A DNA stretch of 64,000 nucleotides, from the NCBI RefSeq assembly GCF_019578655.1, contig NC_063262.1, positions 17,367,582 through 17,431,581 of the forward strand, given 5' to 3'. The notes under the pieces are model-generated. The model was not told the DNA's origin and did no database searches. It saw only the letters and a list, made by a program, of their open reading frames with translations. This document shows positions 1 to 10,559 of the stretch, piece after piece; within the stretch, counting starts at the first letter, position 1; the number at the start of each line of letters is the position of its first letter. The position numbers and the translations under genes were made by a program. Source of the DNA: Ricinus communis (lineage: Eukaryota > Streptophyta > Magnoliopsida > Malpighiales > Euphorbiaceae).

Positions 1-1440
1 TCTTTTTAAACTAATACGATATATATTGCTTAATAATTTATTTAATTTATTGTGATTATTATCTACATGAAACAGTATTATATATATACTAAAATAGTTA
101 GAAAGTTTTCATCACACATATATATCATTTATATGTTCTCAAGGAGCTTGATATATATTCTAATAAAAAAATAAATGTAAGGAATATGAAAGACTATTTA
201 ATTATTGAAGTAAGGCATTTATTTAAAGAGGTTAATTTTTTCTTAGTGTTTTGTATTAATTACGAGATAATAAAGATATTAAATTATGCTTCTAATAACG
301 CAGTCTGCTTTAAGAAATTATATAAGAGGTTATTAATTAATAAGGGTATCAATTCAAAAAGATATTATATATAACTTGTAATATTAGCTTTATTCAAATG
401 TAAAATAATTTTATTTTATCCTAGTTCTAATTACAAAACTTAAAGTACTAAAAACTCTATTAGAATAAAAAGTATTTTTCCATTAATCAGTTATAAATTA
501 TTATTATTTTTAAAATATGGTAGGGAATTCTGAAATGTTAAAAAATTTATCAGATTGAGAAATTTCTTCATTATACTATTTTAAATTATTATTATTATTG
601 TTTCTATATAAATATTTATTTATACAAATTAAACTTCTAAAAAATCTGAGTGAATCGTGAAGTATGGAAAATGTATGAAAAATTTGTATAATCAAAACCA
701 TAATTATAGACCGTATAATATATAATGTATAGGCACATGACTAAATTATAAAATATTATAAACAGAAACGAAAAGGAAACTTTTTGAAAATGCCATCAAA
801 ACATTCCGAGCTATTTTGTATTTTATTAAAATTGTGAATTTATTTCCCAATTGGAATTTGGAAATGCATTTTTTCTTTATTACAAAAAACATGAAATAGA
901 ATAACATACTCATCACATTCCTAATGATATCAAAACTCAAATAAAAGTCTCGACAAAGTGATAAACCGATGAGGGTAAAAACTCTATTAAATACCTATAG
1001 TCTCAACAAAAATTAAAAAAGAATCCAAGAGTATTTTAAATACCTTAAAAAGTATTAAAGAACTTATAAACACTCATTATTTTTCTTCTACTTTCTAAAT
1101 CATTAATAAAAAATATCACACCACAAGAATTTACAAATTCCTCATATATTTTCAGACATAAAAACCAAATACAACTGTATGTATTAGTTCATTTCCACAC
1201 TAACTAATGATTATTGTTGCTAAAATGCTAACTGATTCCGTATGACCTTGAAGTCCAAATCCCTCTCCTCAGTCAGTCTACTTTGCAAATATTAAAGTCC
1301 TATCAATTATACATACATTGTACCAACTGCTATATGTCATCTAATAACCTTAGAAAGAAACAAAGAAAAAAAAAATCTTAATAAGGATCCATCCTTGAAG
1401 GTTGATGATGTTAGTTACCACTTCTCACTAATTTCAACAC
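1..1440. other. AT-rich intergenic DNA upstream of first MYB gene
   Basis: No coding region, RNA gene or transposon protein is recognisable here. The stretch is strongly AT-rich; its short ORFs have biased composition and no known motif. Distal regulatory DNA of the MYB gene that starts at 1537 may lie in it, but nothing beyond generic A/T tracts can be identified. Confidence 0.6.
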
Positions 1441-1461
1441 GTTTTTCAGTATAAACTAAAT

Positions 1462-1482
1462 ACTTATATATAATATATAAGT
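1462..1482 (+). promoter_or_regulatory. TATA-like core promoter of first MYB gene
   Basis: A run of TATA repeats (tatatataatatataa) lies about 55-75 bases before the MYB start codon at 1537, a plausible place for a plant TATA box with a short 5' leader of about 30-40 bases. The window is full of similar A/T runs, so position is the main support. Confidence 0.45.
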
Positions 1483-1536
1483 GCTTAATTTCAGCTGAAG
1501 AATTACTTGATTTCATTGATAGAGAAAAGAAAAAAC

Positions 1537-2479
1537 ATGGTGAGAGCTCCTTTCTTTGACAAGAATGGACTCAAGAAAGGTGCTTGGAGTCAGGAGGAAG
1601 ACGATAAGCTAAGAGCTTACGTTCAGAGATATGGTCACTGGAACTGGCGTCAACTTCCTAAGTTTGCAGGTAGGAAATAATATATATATATAGCTTCCTT
1701 AACCTTTTTTCTTTTCTGTTTTCCTTTTCGCTTAAACTTTGCTCCGAGTGGGATTTTAATTTTGCAGGTCTGTCAAGATGTGGGAAGAGCTGCCGATTAC
1801 GGTGGATGAATTATCTTCGCCCAGGTGTAAGACGTGGAAACTACTGCATAAAAGAAGAGGATTTGATCATAAAATTACGCGAACAAATGGGAAATAAGTA
1901 TGCTCTAAACATACATATTCTAGACTTATAATGCATTTATTTACAGATCGATGCAGTCCTGCAACTTAATGAAATTCTGTTATTTATAGATGGTCAATGA
2001 TCGCTGCCAAGTTACCTGGAAGAACAGACAATGAAGTTAAAAACTATTGGCACACCCATATAAAGAAGAAAGAGAAGCAGAAGGAAAGCATATCTCTTTT
2101 GAGAGAAGTATCAAGTGAAACTAATTCCCCAACTGGTGTCAACGAGAATGGTGAAGCAACGCCAGCAAAAAATGTTGTTGAAATTGAAAAGCCTCCCTCC
2201 CACCTGATATTAGAAAGCTCTCCATTATCCCCAGAAACATCTTCAAGTAAACTCTCCTCAGTTACAACGGATTCAGCTCTAGTTTCTCCGTCTGATATAA
2301 ACTGGATTGCAGAAGATAGTTTCACATCATCATTCCAATCATTTAAAGAATCTGGTGGGGATTTCTGGACTGAACCATTTATAGCAGATAGTAGCTATTA
2401 CCAAGATGAGCGATTTATGTCACCTTATGTTTCTTATCACGATGACAGTATAGATTTCCTCTACCAAGTAATGCAGTAG
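1537..2479 (+). CDS. R2R3-MYB transcription factor (three exons)
   Basis: Exons are 1537-1669, 1768-1897 and 1990-2479, with GT-AG introns of 98 and 92 bases; the first two exons (133 and 130 bases) have the canonical R2R3-MYB sizes. The product is 250 aa. R2 has Trp at 17, 37 and 57; R3 has Tyr70, Trp89 and Trp108, with the helix signatures GKSCRLRW and [11 protein letters not shown]. It is therefore a nuclear DNA-binding regulator. The bHLH-binding signature of R3 is incomplete (Gln84 where Leu is expected), suggesting it acts without a bHLH partner. The C-terminal half is Ser/Thr/Glu-rich, with [11 protein letters not shown] and an FWTEPF motif at 213-218, resembling the FW-containing tail of MYB13/14/15-type (subgroup 2) factors; subgroup 3 is an alternative. 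The usual CC at residues 6-7 is FF here ([11 protein letters not shown]). No defect is visible. ATG 1537 is chosen because it opens the conserved MVRAP terminus. Confidence 0.93.
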
Positions 2480-2588
2480 CTAGGTTAAATTACATTAGCC
2501 GTCACCAGAAGTTGCATTTTGTAACGAAAATATAGTAAACCTTTAATATATAATTAAATGGTTATTAAATTGTAATTTTAATAACACT

Positions 2589-2594
2589 AATAAA
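2589..2594 (+). terminator. Possible poly(A) signal of first MYB gene
   Basis: An exact AATAAA lies 110 bases after the stop codon and just before the foldback element that begins near 2611. The distance suits a plant near-upstream element, but such hexamers are common in A/T-rich DNA. Confidence 0.4.
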
Positions 2595-2610
2595 ATTTTC
2601 CAGTAAATAT

Positions 2611-3912
2611 GAGATAAATTACAGAGTAGTTACCAAATTTTGATTTTGAAAGATACTTTGTAAGGCAAAAGGTACAAAAAAGCTATTGAATTTATTAGAA
2701 AAGTCCAATTGAGTTTTTTTTTTTTCTGGCTCAATTAAACCTATTAACTTTTATAAAAAGTCCAATTAAGTTTTTATTATTTTTTTTAGCCAATTAAATC
2801 CATTAATTCTAAAAAATGTCCAGGTTGGGTTTCTTAGTGAGCCTTATTGTGACTAACATCATAGAAGGGGGAGGAAGATCTATCCCTGAGAACTAAGCTA
2901 AATCAAAGTTAAAAAAGACAGACTAGAAAGAGAATGCTACTATTCCGAATGAGAGAACAAAATCACATTGGATGAGTTCTTGTCGCACTAGATCTTCTTT
3001 CTATGCAATTTGACGATTGACCTCTACCATCGGGCAAGGAAAGAGACCCATTTTTCCCTTCCCTCCATATTTATTATATGGCACCCTTTACTAATATATA
3101 ATAAAAAGTAAAGGCTTGGAAGCAAGCTACTATAATGCTAACAATGTCTAAGATACCGTTAAGTGTAAGGGCTTAATTATTTTGAGAGCGCGAATAATAA
3201 CCGCTCTGAATATTTTAAAGTCACACCTATATCATGTGAGGGACAAAAAGCCGATTCTTCTTCTTTATTTAACTTACGTTATAGTTCCTACAACTGTAGA
3301 ACCTCCTTTCAGGATTGGTCTCTCTCTATAAAATGTGCATCTTTATGGTTTTATTACAAAAACATATTAGAGGTGGTGGGATGTAATCTAACTCAACAAC
3401 TTGCACTCACCCTCTACTTAAAAATGAGTGTGACGAAGCAGACAAAAATGTTGCTGCCATTTCAAGTGAGAAAAGAAATCACTACTCTTCTTTATAAATT
3501 AGAGTTTATAGATACTAATTATACAAAAATAAAAAAGAAGAAGTGGTTTTCTCTCTCTCATGTGATATAGGCGTGATTTTAAAATATTTAGAGCGGTTAT
3601 TATTTGCGCTCTCAAAATAATAAGACCCTTACACCTAACAACATTTTAAAGTTGTTAGCATTATGGGTTAATTGGATTTTTTATAAAAATTGATGGGTTT
3701 AATTAAGCCAAAAATAGGATAAAAACTTAATTGGACTTTTTATAAAAGTTAATAGGTTTAACTCAGTCAAAAAAAAAGATAAGAACTTAATTGGACTTTT
3801 CTAATAAGTTCAAGGACATTTTTGTATCTTTGCCTTTTTGTAACAAATCAAAAATTTGATACATTTTTGTTACAAAGTGCAAAGTTTGGTGTTATCCATG
3901 TAATTTACCCTT
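2611..3912. mobile_element. Foldback / Mutator-like non-autonomous DNA element
   Basis: The two ends are long inverted repeats. The left end (2611-2820) reads gataaattacagagtag, then blocks of aaaagtccaattgag and taaacctattaactttta; the right end (3664-3912) carries the same blocks in reverse complement and ends in gtaatttaccc. The arms are about 210-250 bases and are imperfect. No transposase is encoded. Termini of the form GGGTAAATTACA followed by an internal A/T-rich palindrome are common in plant Mutator-like foldback elements; that assignment is an inference. The left side has about 300 bases (2825-3130) with no counterpart on the right. The element starts about 130 bases after the MYB stop codon. 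Confidence 0.7.
3135..3668. repeat. Inner inverted repeat nested in the foldback element
   Basis: A second pair of arms of about 110 bases (3135-3245 and 3555-3668) lies inside the foldback element. Both contain attttgagagcgc followed by aataataaccgctct in opposite orientation, and both begin at an aatgctaacaa motif. The arms are more alike than the outer ones, and the loop of about 310 bases has no recognisable gene. It may be a younger MITE inserted in the older element or a subterminal repeat of the same one. Confidence 0.65.
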
Positions 3913-4389
3913 ATAGTGTGCCAAAATATTCACCGGTATTATTAAAATTAAAGTTTAGCAACAATTCAGTTACAAGTCAAAAATCTCGTACCTTTTTGTT
4001 ACAAAGTGCAAAATCTAGTGATTGTCAATATAATTTACTCGCAAGAGCTATAAGATAATTGTTACACATTAATATTATATGAATTCATATCTTCTTGGCT
4101 ACTACTAGTGTATTACACCTTATAATTGAATATTAATTATAACATTTAAAATAATTGTGATAATATTATCTAAGTGTATGTTAGTATTTCAATAGCTGAA
4201 TGCAATTTTATAAGAATCAAAATAAAGCAATCATAACAATGCAGCAGACTTAAATTAAAATAAAATTAATTTAAAGTTAAAAACTTTAAATTCATAGTAT
4301 TTTACAACCTTTGTAAAATTTAGACCAAACTATATTTTACATGAGCATTAAAATAATTAAGATTACTTGTTGTAGTTCATAAATTCGAC
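3913..4389. other. AT-rich spacer with a repeat of the foldback terminus
   Basis: The segment 3960-4045 (tacaagtc, ttgttacaaagtgcaaa, tataatttac) repeats the right terminal segment of the foldback element (3840-3912), giving a short direct duplication of that terminus. The rest is A/T-rich with no gene. Confidence 0.5.
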
Positions 4390-4829
4390 TGTTTGGTGAA
4401 AAATTGAATGCTGAACATGAAACGTGTGTAAGGTACATGGACTGTTGAAATTGAATTACACTTCGACTTTTATAATCAGAGTAATTATAAATTTCTAAGC
4501 TCCTTTATCATATTTTACTTAGATCCTAATGAAATACATTTGGAAATAATGTATTTGATGCAAGAAATTAAACTCAGAATAAAAGCTAAAGATTTTGATC
4601 AAAAGAAAATTAGATTGCATTAATGATAATATCAACATTGTTGGGAATTGAAATAATAACTTAAAACTGAAAAGCTTGAATTGAAATAAAGCTTGTATTT
4701 GAAAAGTACTAGAATTAAAATAAATAAAGCTTGAGTAATAAAACAAAACGTAAATGATGAAATACCTGCTGTAGAATTTGTCTATTGTTGTTTTTGTCGA
4801 CCCTCATTGCTAATGTCCTCTTCTTCTAT

Positions 4830-5142
4830 TTATTCCGGGAGTTACGAAGGAAACTTCGAGCTCATATTGGTCATGAGTTGAGAACGGGAATTGAACTCTA
4901 TGAGATCTAATCTCTCATTGTTCCTCAGTAGCTCAGTGGTAGAGCGGTCGGCTGTTAACTGATTGGTCGTAGGTTCGAATCCTACTTGGGGAGATTGGAT
5001 TCATTCCGAATTCTTTAATTCGGAATGTCGGAATGAAAGGGTTTGCTTTGACCGTGGTACCCGTTCCCTGTGTCTTTCTTTCCATTGCATTCTGTCTCAT
5101 CATATCACATTCTGTTCCGCGATATTTGAGAATCACCGTCAA
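4830..5142 (+). other. Plastid DNA insertion (NUPT) around trnN-GUU
   Basis: This ~310 bp block is far less A/T-rich than its surroundings and matches the plastid inverted-repeat region between trnR and trnN and just beyond: ttattccgggagttacg, the complete trnN-GUU, and the hairpin attccgaatt...aattcggaat downstream. The identification rests on my knowledge of the conserved plastid sequence. Both flanks are LTR sequence that continues in the partner LTR at 9003-9732, so the junctions are nearly base-precise. In the partner LTR about 65 bases occupy this position and are missing here. Confidence 0.85.
4922..4993 (+). tRNA. trnN-GUU: tRNA-Asn(GUU), plastid type, in nuclear insertion
   Basis: The 72-base sequence folds as a tRNA: acceptor arms tcctcag/cttgggga, D arm with agctcagtggtagagc, anticodon loop CTGTTAA (anticodon GTT), and T arm with GGTTCGAATCC. 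No CCA is encoded, as for plastid tRNAs. Compared with the usual plastid gene, one C in the 3' side of the anticodon stem is T (AACTGAT rather than AACCGAT), turning a G-C pair into G-U. Because it lies in a short nuclear insertion of plastid DNA, it is most likely a non-functional relic, although the internal promoter boxes look preserved. Confidence 0.88.
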
Positions 5143-6019
5143 CTGGAGCTCTATTATCTTAGCTACTTGAGGAGTTATTTTCTATAGAGTGCCAAGTAAC
5201 TCCTATCTTGGTGCTAATTGTTAGTTTATGCTCCACTTTTACAGACTTCTTTTGTAAATTGTTGACCCACTATAACACTTGATTAATTAATTAAATTGGA
5301 CTTGAAATTCTACTTTCTAATAGCTTGGGCCTAAAAGATAATTATGATGCCAACAATTGCCCCCTGCGTGTGTATTGGCCAGTATTAGCCAACAATACAT
5401 GTAAATTAACCCTATTGTTTCTTCTCCATTTAACACGTGTAGTAATAAGAAAAAGCCACCATTTTTCTGTTTCTTTTTATTTCTCTCTCTACTGTTCGCA
5501 TCTCTTCATTATAGCCACCTTTCGCCAGAAAAGACAATAGCTCACTCTCTTTGCCTGTCATAGCCACTTTTCACTAATTACACGCTGTCGAGGAGGACAA
5601 CCATCACATCATCACCGCTTGTTCCTCTGCTAATGCCTTTTCTCCGTTCAATGATGTTGCCGCTCCATCAATAGTCTTCCCTTCACCAATTAGTCAATCT
5701 TCATTGCCTACTGCTTCAACCGAGAGCAGGTTGGTTTGATTCAAATTGAATCCATCTCCTTTATATGTGACTCTTTGAGTTAATTAGTGAGATTCTATGT
5801 GCATAAAGTTTTGGTACTGGAAAATATACCCACCTGCACAAAAAAATATTCTCCAGTTTATTAGAGAAAAAGGCTAAAAGGTATTCTTTTACCCAAATAT
5901 TTGACTTTTGTGTGTTTATATGTTGGATAATTGTGCATAATTATATTTAAATTGCTAGAAGAGTTTTTAGGAAGTAGCCTGATATGTATGAAAAATCAGT
6001 TCTTTTTTTTTTTGAGTTA

Positions 6020-6780
6020 GTCTAACTTGGGGCTCTGGATCTCCAAGTGCCCAAGTTACTTGGGGATCTCGAACTTTTTCTTCTAGGTTGGATCTCAAGA
6101 ACATTTCCAACTTAGGGCTATAGATCCCTACGTACCTAATTTACTTAGAAAGCTCGAACTTGTTTTTTGGGTTGTATCCCCAAGAACATTCCCAACTTGG
6201 GGCTCTGGATCCCCAATTACGCAATTTACTTAGGGCTCTCGAAATAAATTTTTTTGATTAAATTATTATTTTAATCCCCAAGAACATTTCCAACTTGGGG
6301 CTCTAGATCTCCAAGTACCCAATTTACTTGGGGCTCTCGTACTGAAATATTTTAAAATATTACCTAGATCCCTAAGAACTTTTTCAACTTGTGGATCTAC
6401 ATCTCTAAATATCCAATTTACTTGGAGGCCTCGTTTTGCAATATTTTAAAATATTACCTGGATTGCCAAGAACTTTTTCAACTTGGGGATCCCGAATTAA
6501 AATATTATTGGTTAACTTAGAAAATCCGATAGATAAAAGTAGAGCGCCAATAACTAGTTTTATTTGGGGATCTCATATTAAAATACTATCAATTCCTAAA
6601 GACATTTTTTATTTAGGGAACTACTTGGGCTCCCGACTTAAAATATTTTAAAGCATTATTGGATCCCAAAGAATATTTCTAACTTGGGGTTCCCGACTTA
6701 AAATATTTCAAAGAATTACTGGATCCCCAAGAACATTTCCAACTTGGTGAACTACTTAGGGCTCCAGCTTAAATATTTTA
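6020..6780. repeat. Degenerate tandem repeat with TTGGGG/CCCCAA dyads
   Basis: At least seven imperfect units of roughly 70-120 bases share the pattern ccaagaacatttccaactt, then ggggctctggatccccaag, then aatttacttggggctctcg. Within a unit CTTGGGG and CCCCAAG form short dyads around GGATCC or GCTC. Units decay and shorten towards the right (spacing falls from about 165 to 65). No ORF is conserved through the units. Confidence 0.7.
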
Positions 6781-7639
6781 TTGGTCTTCCACAGATTTAT
6801 TCCTTGATGAACTATATATTTCTAGGACCAATAAAATATTTAGATCCTAATATTCTTAATTCCCACATACCCACACAATCAGGCTTTTATCCTTAAAATT
6901 ATTAACAATTCAAATAATTGAAATGTGTGCACTTGTTTAGTTTTGCAGTTATGGATCAAAACTCTGTTCACCATCATGTTGTTTTGAGACCACTGACGCT
7001 CTTGGTTTTAAAGATAAAGCTCCTTCTGACTGCAGAGGTGGTTTGCTTCTTTTCTTATTAACTTTGATTTGTGCCTACTGCTTCCTCATATTATCTTCAG
7101 TATAGGATATGTTTCCACTAGGTGCCTCCTTTTACATATGTCTTCTGAATGTGCTTTGTCTCATCTTGCATCATCATTGTCATTCCTTATTCACTCATCA
7201 CATATCATAAATAAGACACCAAAAAATAAAAGTGGCTACAAGGCCTATTTTTATTTAATTTATGAATGGTGGCTTTAGAACCAATCTATAGTAGAATAAC
7301 AAAAATAAAAATAAAAACTAAAAGAAAAAATTGACCATTTATTTTGGCCTGACATAGATCTTAGAGTAGTAGAAAATATTATTTCAAGATCTTCTTCTTG
7401 GCCGTTGGTCGGCCTTATGCCTCCTTGTGTACTTGTTTTGCATTATTTTCCACATAGTGGAATTTTTCTTTTTTCTAGGTCTGTTGTACCTTTTATGTAG
7501 TTCTTTTTGTAATCTTAATAGCCAATAAGAATTTTCCTTTCTGCAAAAAAAGAAAAATCAAACAAGCTAAGTAATGTATAATAATTTGCATAAAGGTACA
7601 TGCTTCCAAATAAGACACAACAATTGGCAATAAAATTAA

Positions 7640-8970
7640 GAAAAGTAAGTAAAATAATTTAATGCTAATTGTGATTGCAATAGGTGAAACCTATAAATTT
7701 TAATTACCTCCTTAATACATGTTGACCAATGCTCCTCTATAGGGGTGAGATCTTCTTTTGATTTTTCAAATACCACCCTCCTTGGATCACCATGTTTCCC
7801 TTGAAATCTTTCATCTTGTGTTCTTATAAGTGGTTGGTGCCACTGTTGACTACGTTCTTCATGATGCTTCGAGTGTTTCTTTTGCAATCTCATAGGTAAT
7901 TGAGAAGTTGGATTCCTCTAGACATGAGCATTATTTCTCTATTTTTATTTGTCTTTTACCAAGAACTGCTTAGAAATCCATATATTATGAAAAACTTTTT
8001 CATTGTGAACCTCTAGAGATTTATCTTTTTGAACCAAGTATTTCTTAGGAATTCACAAGTTGCGTAAATATTTCTCATCTAAAGATCTCTCCTTTGCTTT
8101 CCTTTTTCATCAAAGGTGGCAATTGGAAGTGGCATGTTATTAAGGTGGCCATGCCTTGATAGAATTCTTGGAGAATTAGTTGGTTTCTCCTTAAATTTTT
8201 GTAGTTGATGTTTCTTGCCTTTGTCTTTAGGAGTACTTTTAACAACATCTCGAGGGGCTGTTGAGGAATGTCCCCCGAGTTTCTTAATAGTAAAAGCTTG
8301 ATATAACAATAGGAGTACCATTGAAGCCACCATGTGGTGGCTTTGTACAATTGTTGTTTTCTTCTTTCTTATATGGTGGAAGATATCTTTTCTCTACTTG
8401 TATTTGAGAAGGTTGAGGCCTTTGATGGTCGTTGCCCCCTTGATAACTTATGGATGAATGCCCCGAGGCCCTTCCATATTGTTGTGCCTTAAAGGCTTTG
8501 ACAAAACATACTGGCCCTTTGACCTAGAATTTTCAAAGACAAGCTTGAAGTAACTTCTTCCATAATATTAGTCATTGTTGAACTAAATTATTTCCAAAGT
8601 TTTCTAGTTGTTTCCTTTTGACTTTTCATAATTTCCTCCATATGTTTGTAGGCTAATTCTGCTTGAACACTTAAAATATCAACCAAAATTAAAGTATTAG
8701 TATCAAGGTATTCACTAGAGATAAAAATTCATTTTGTCCTTCCATAATAGGTCCTATTAGAGTGTATAAGACCTTATGATAATAATTCTCTTCAAGAGGA
8801 ACAAGATCCCATTCTTCATATGCATTATAATATGGATCGTAGTATGGAGTAAAATTCCATTCATAAGAAACATTCAGATTATGCCATGTTATTATAGACA
8901 CAAATTCCAAGTCTTAAGACCTAGCAATATGATTTTCAAAAAAGCTATTTTTGGATGTTGATGACATTCT
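7640..8970 (-). pseudogene. Decayed ORF region in the LARD-like element
   Basis: Read from 8970 down to 7640, the minus strand keeps several long fragments with ordinary amino-acid composition: a Tyr/Glu-rich piece (8689-8910), a Pro/Lys-rich piece ending KGKQRRDL (8079-8333), and a Lys/Glu/His-rich piece containing PIEEHWSTC (7636-7893). They are separated by stops and frameshifts. The position, just inside the 5' LTR, is that of gag, but no Gag domain or zinc knuckle is recognisable. Function unknown. Confidence 0.4.
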
Positions 8971-9002
8971 TTAGGATGTCTCCCATTGGGTGTGTCAAAT
9001 TA

Positions 9003-9732
9003 TATTTGGTAAAAAATTGAATATCGAGCATGCCATGTGTGAGGTACACGAACCTTTGAAATTGAATTACGCTTTGACTTCTATAATCAGAGTAATTGTG
9101 AATTCCTAAGCTCCTTTACCACAATTTGCTTAGATCCTAATGAAATACTATTGGAAATAATGTGTTTGATACAAGAAATTAAATTGAGAGTAAAAGCTAA
9201 AGATTTTGATTGAAAGAAAATTGGATTGCATTAATGATAATATTAATATTGTTGAAATTGAAATAATAACTTGAAATTGAAGAGCTTGAATTGAAACAAG
9301 GCTTGTATTTGAAAAGTACTAGAATTGAAATAAATAAAGCTTGAGTAATTAAAAAAAACCTTGAATGATTAAAAAACTTGGCATAGAATTTGTTTGACTT
9401 TATTTTTGTTGACCCCCATTCTTGATGCTCTTTTTTTCTATTTATAGAGTGCTCCAAGTTAACTGCACCTTGAGATAATAAATATTGGAGTCGTGTGTCT
9501 TGTTTTTCAACAATTGGAGCCCCATTTTCTCAGCTACTTAGGGAGTTAATTTCTAGAGAGTGCCAAGTAACTCCTATCTTGGTGCTAATTGTTAGTTTGT
9601 GCTCCACTTTTATAGACTCCTTTTATAAATCGTTGACCCACTATAATACTTAATTAATTATTTAAATTGGACTCAAAATTTTGCTTTCCAATAGCTTGGG
9701 CCTAAAGAATAATTATGGTGCCAATACCAACA
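9003..9732 (-). mobile_element. 5' LTR of minus-strand LTR element
   Basis: This is the intact-length partner of the LTR at 4390-5355. On the minus strand it begins TGTTGGTATTGGCACC at 9732. It holds the site (about 9450-9512) that corresponds to the plastid insertion in the other copy. The two LTRs differ at many positions, so the insertion is old. Its 3' edge near 9003 is less certain, because the terminal CA is not clean. Confidence 0.7.
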
Positions 9733-10493
9733 ATCTTGATTCTTGGCTTTCTAGCTCTCCTCTAGTTTATCTACATAAAGAAAATAAGAATAATAACTGT
9801 AGAAGAATATAATATGCCTTTTTCAAACTCTTTAATAGGTCAAGCCACAAAATAATAGCTTCATTTTCTTCTTTTATTATTTAGCAGCTATGAGCAAAAG
9901 GTCCTATGGCTTATCTTTTTAACCATAGAGGCTTATTATTAGCACTAGCCCAAAGAGGGTCATTCTGGCTCTATAAGGACATAATGGGCCTATAAAGTTG
10001 GAATTTGCTTATCGATTTATGAGAAATTTGATATAGGAATTGGTTTGTGTTTTAGTGTTGCAGAGTTGTAAATAATGTTAAACTCTTAAGTGATAAAGTT
10101 GTGTAATATTAAGATTCATGATTGGGTTAAGATTATATAACTATAAGAATTTGTAGAAGTCTTATTGCAGATGACACCTACATTCATATACGAGATTTTT
10201 ATGCAATTATCTTTCATTGACTCTTTACAAGTAATTCAACCCTTACGATTGGTAATCCCTTGATATACCAGATTTTCTTGTGGAATTAAAGACTCTAGTA
10301 TAGACTCATTTTCCTAGAGTGGCCAGGTGATTTATCTTCATGATACATCTCCCATTGGTCGAGATCTGTTCTTAGCTGCGAAAGTTATCCCTGTTACTTG
10401 ACACTTGTGATTTGATGCATAACCTGCTCTTAAGATAATATTTAAGATATTCTCAGGTTGAATATCTTTGATTTTTGGTTGTGAAAATATTTT
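9733..10493 (+). mobile_element. Probable degraded LTR before a gag-like ORF
   Basis: No gene is visible. The part adjoining 10494 has the features of an LTR end: it leads directly into a sequence like a retroelement primer-binding site. Its left limit cannot be set because no second LTR of the same family is recognisable in the window. Confidence 0.35.
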
Positions 10494-10511
10494 TGGCATG
10501 CCTAGTGGGAC
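10494..10511 (+). other. Primer-binding-site-like motif
   Basis: tggcatgcctagtgggac resembles the tggcacgccCAGTGGGAC-type leader motif that follows the 5' LTR in many plant retroelements, and it lies about 65 bases before a gag-like ORF. It is recognised by similarity and position only. Confidence 0.4.
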
Positions 10512-10559
10512 TATTGTATGCTAGTAGAAATAAGACATCAAAAACAACAATGATTAATT

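Larger units (their letters stand above)
4390..5355 (-). mobile_element. 3' LTR of minus-strand LTR element (carries plastid insert)
   Basis: 4390-4828 and 5143-5355 align with 4 kb-distant 9003-9732; shared blocks include taatcagagtaatt, taagctccttta, agtgccaagtaactccta and gcttgggcctaaa. Read on the minus strand the repeat starts TGTTGG. A purine-rich tract adjoins its outer edge at 5356-5370 (minus: GCAGGGGGCAAT), as expected of a polypurine tract next to a 3' LTR. The LTR is enlarged by the plastid DNA insertion at 4830-5142. Confidence 0.72.
5356..9002 (-). mobile_element. Internal region of a non-autonomous LTR element (LARD-like)
   Basis: The ~3.6 kb between the two LTRs contains no recognisable protease, RT, RNase H or integrase on either strand, so the element must depend on enzymes from another source. 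It holds a block of degenerate dyad repeats (6020-6780) and a decayed ORF region on the minus strand (about 7640-8970). The region 7370-7555 ends in tttcctttctgc plus a run of A and could be a small LINE tail. I see no clear primer-binding site next to the 5' LTR at 9002. No target duplication is evident (tcgac before 4390, atctt after 9732). Confidence 0.6.

Noticed and set aside
2044..2325. 93-codon ORF on the minus strand
   Set aside because: It lies antisense to exon 3 of the first MYB gene and has no motif of its own.
4933..5187. ORFs on both strands across the tRNA
   Set aside because: They are by-products of the plastid insertion containing trnN, which is explained as an RNA gene.
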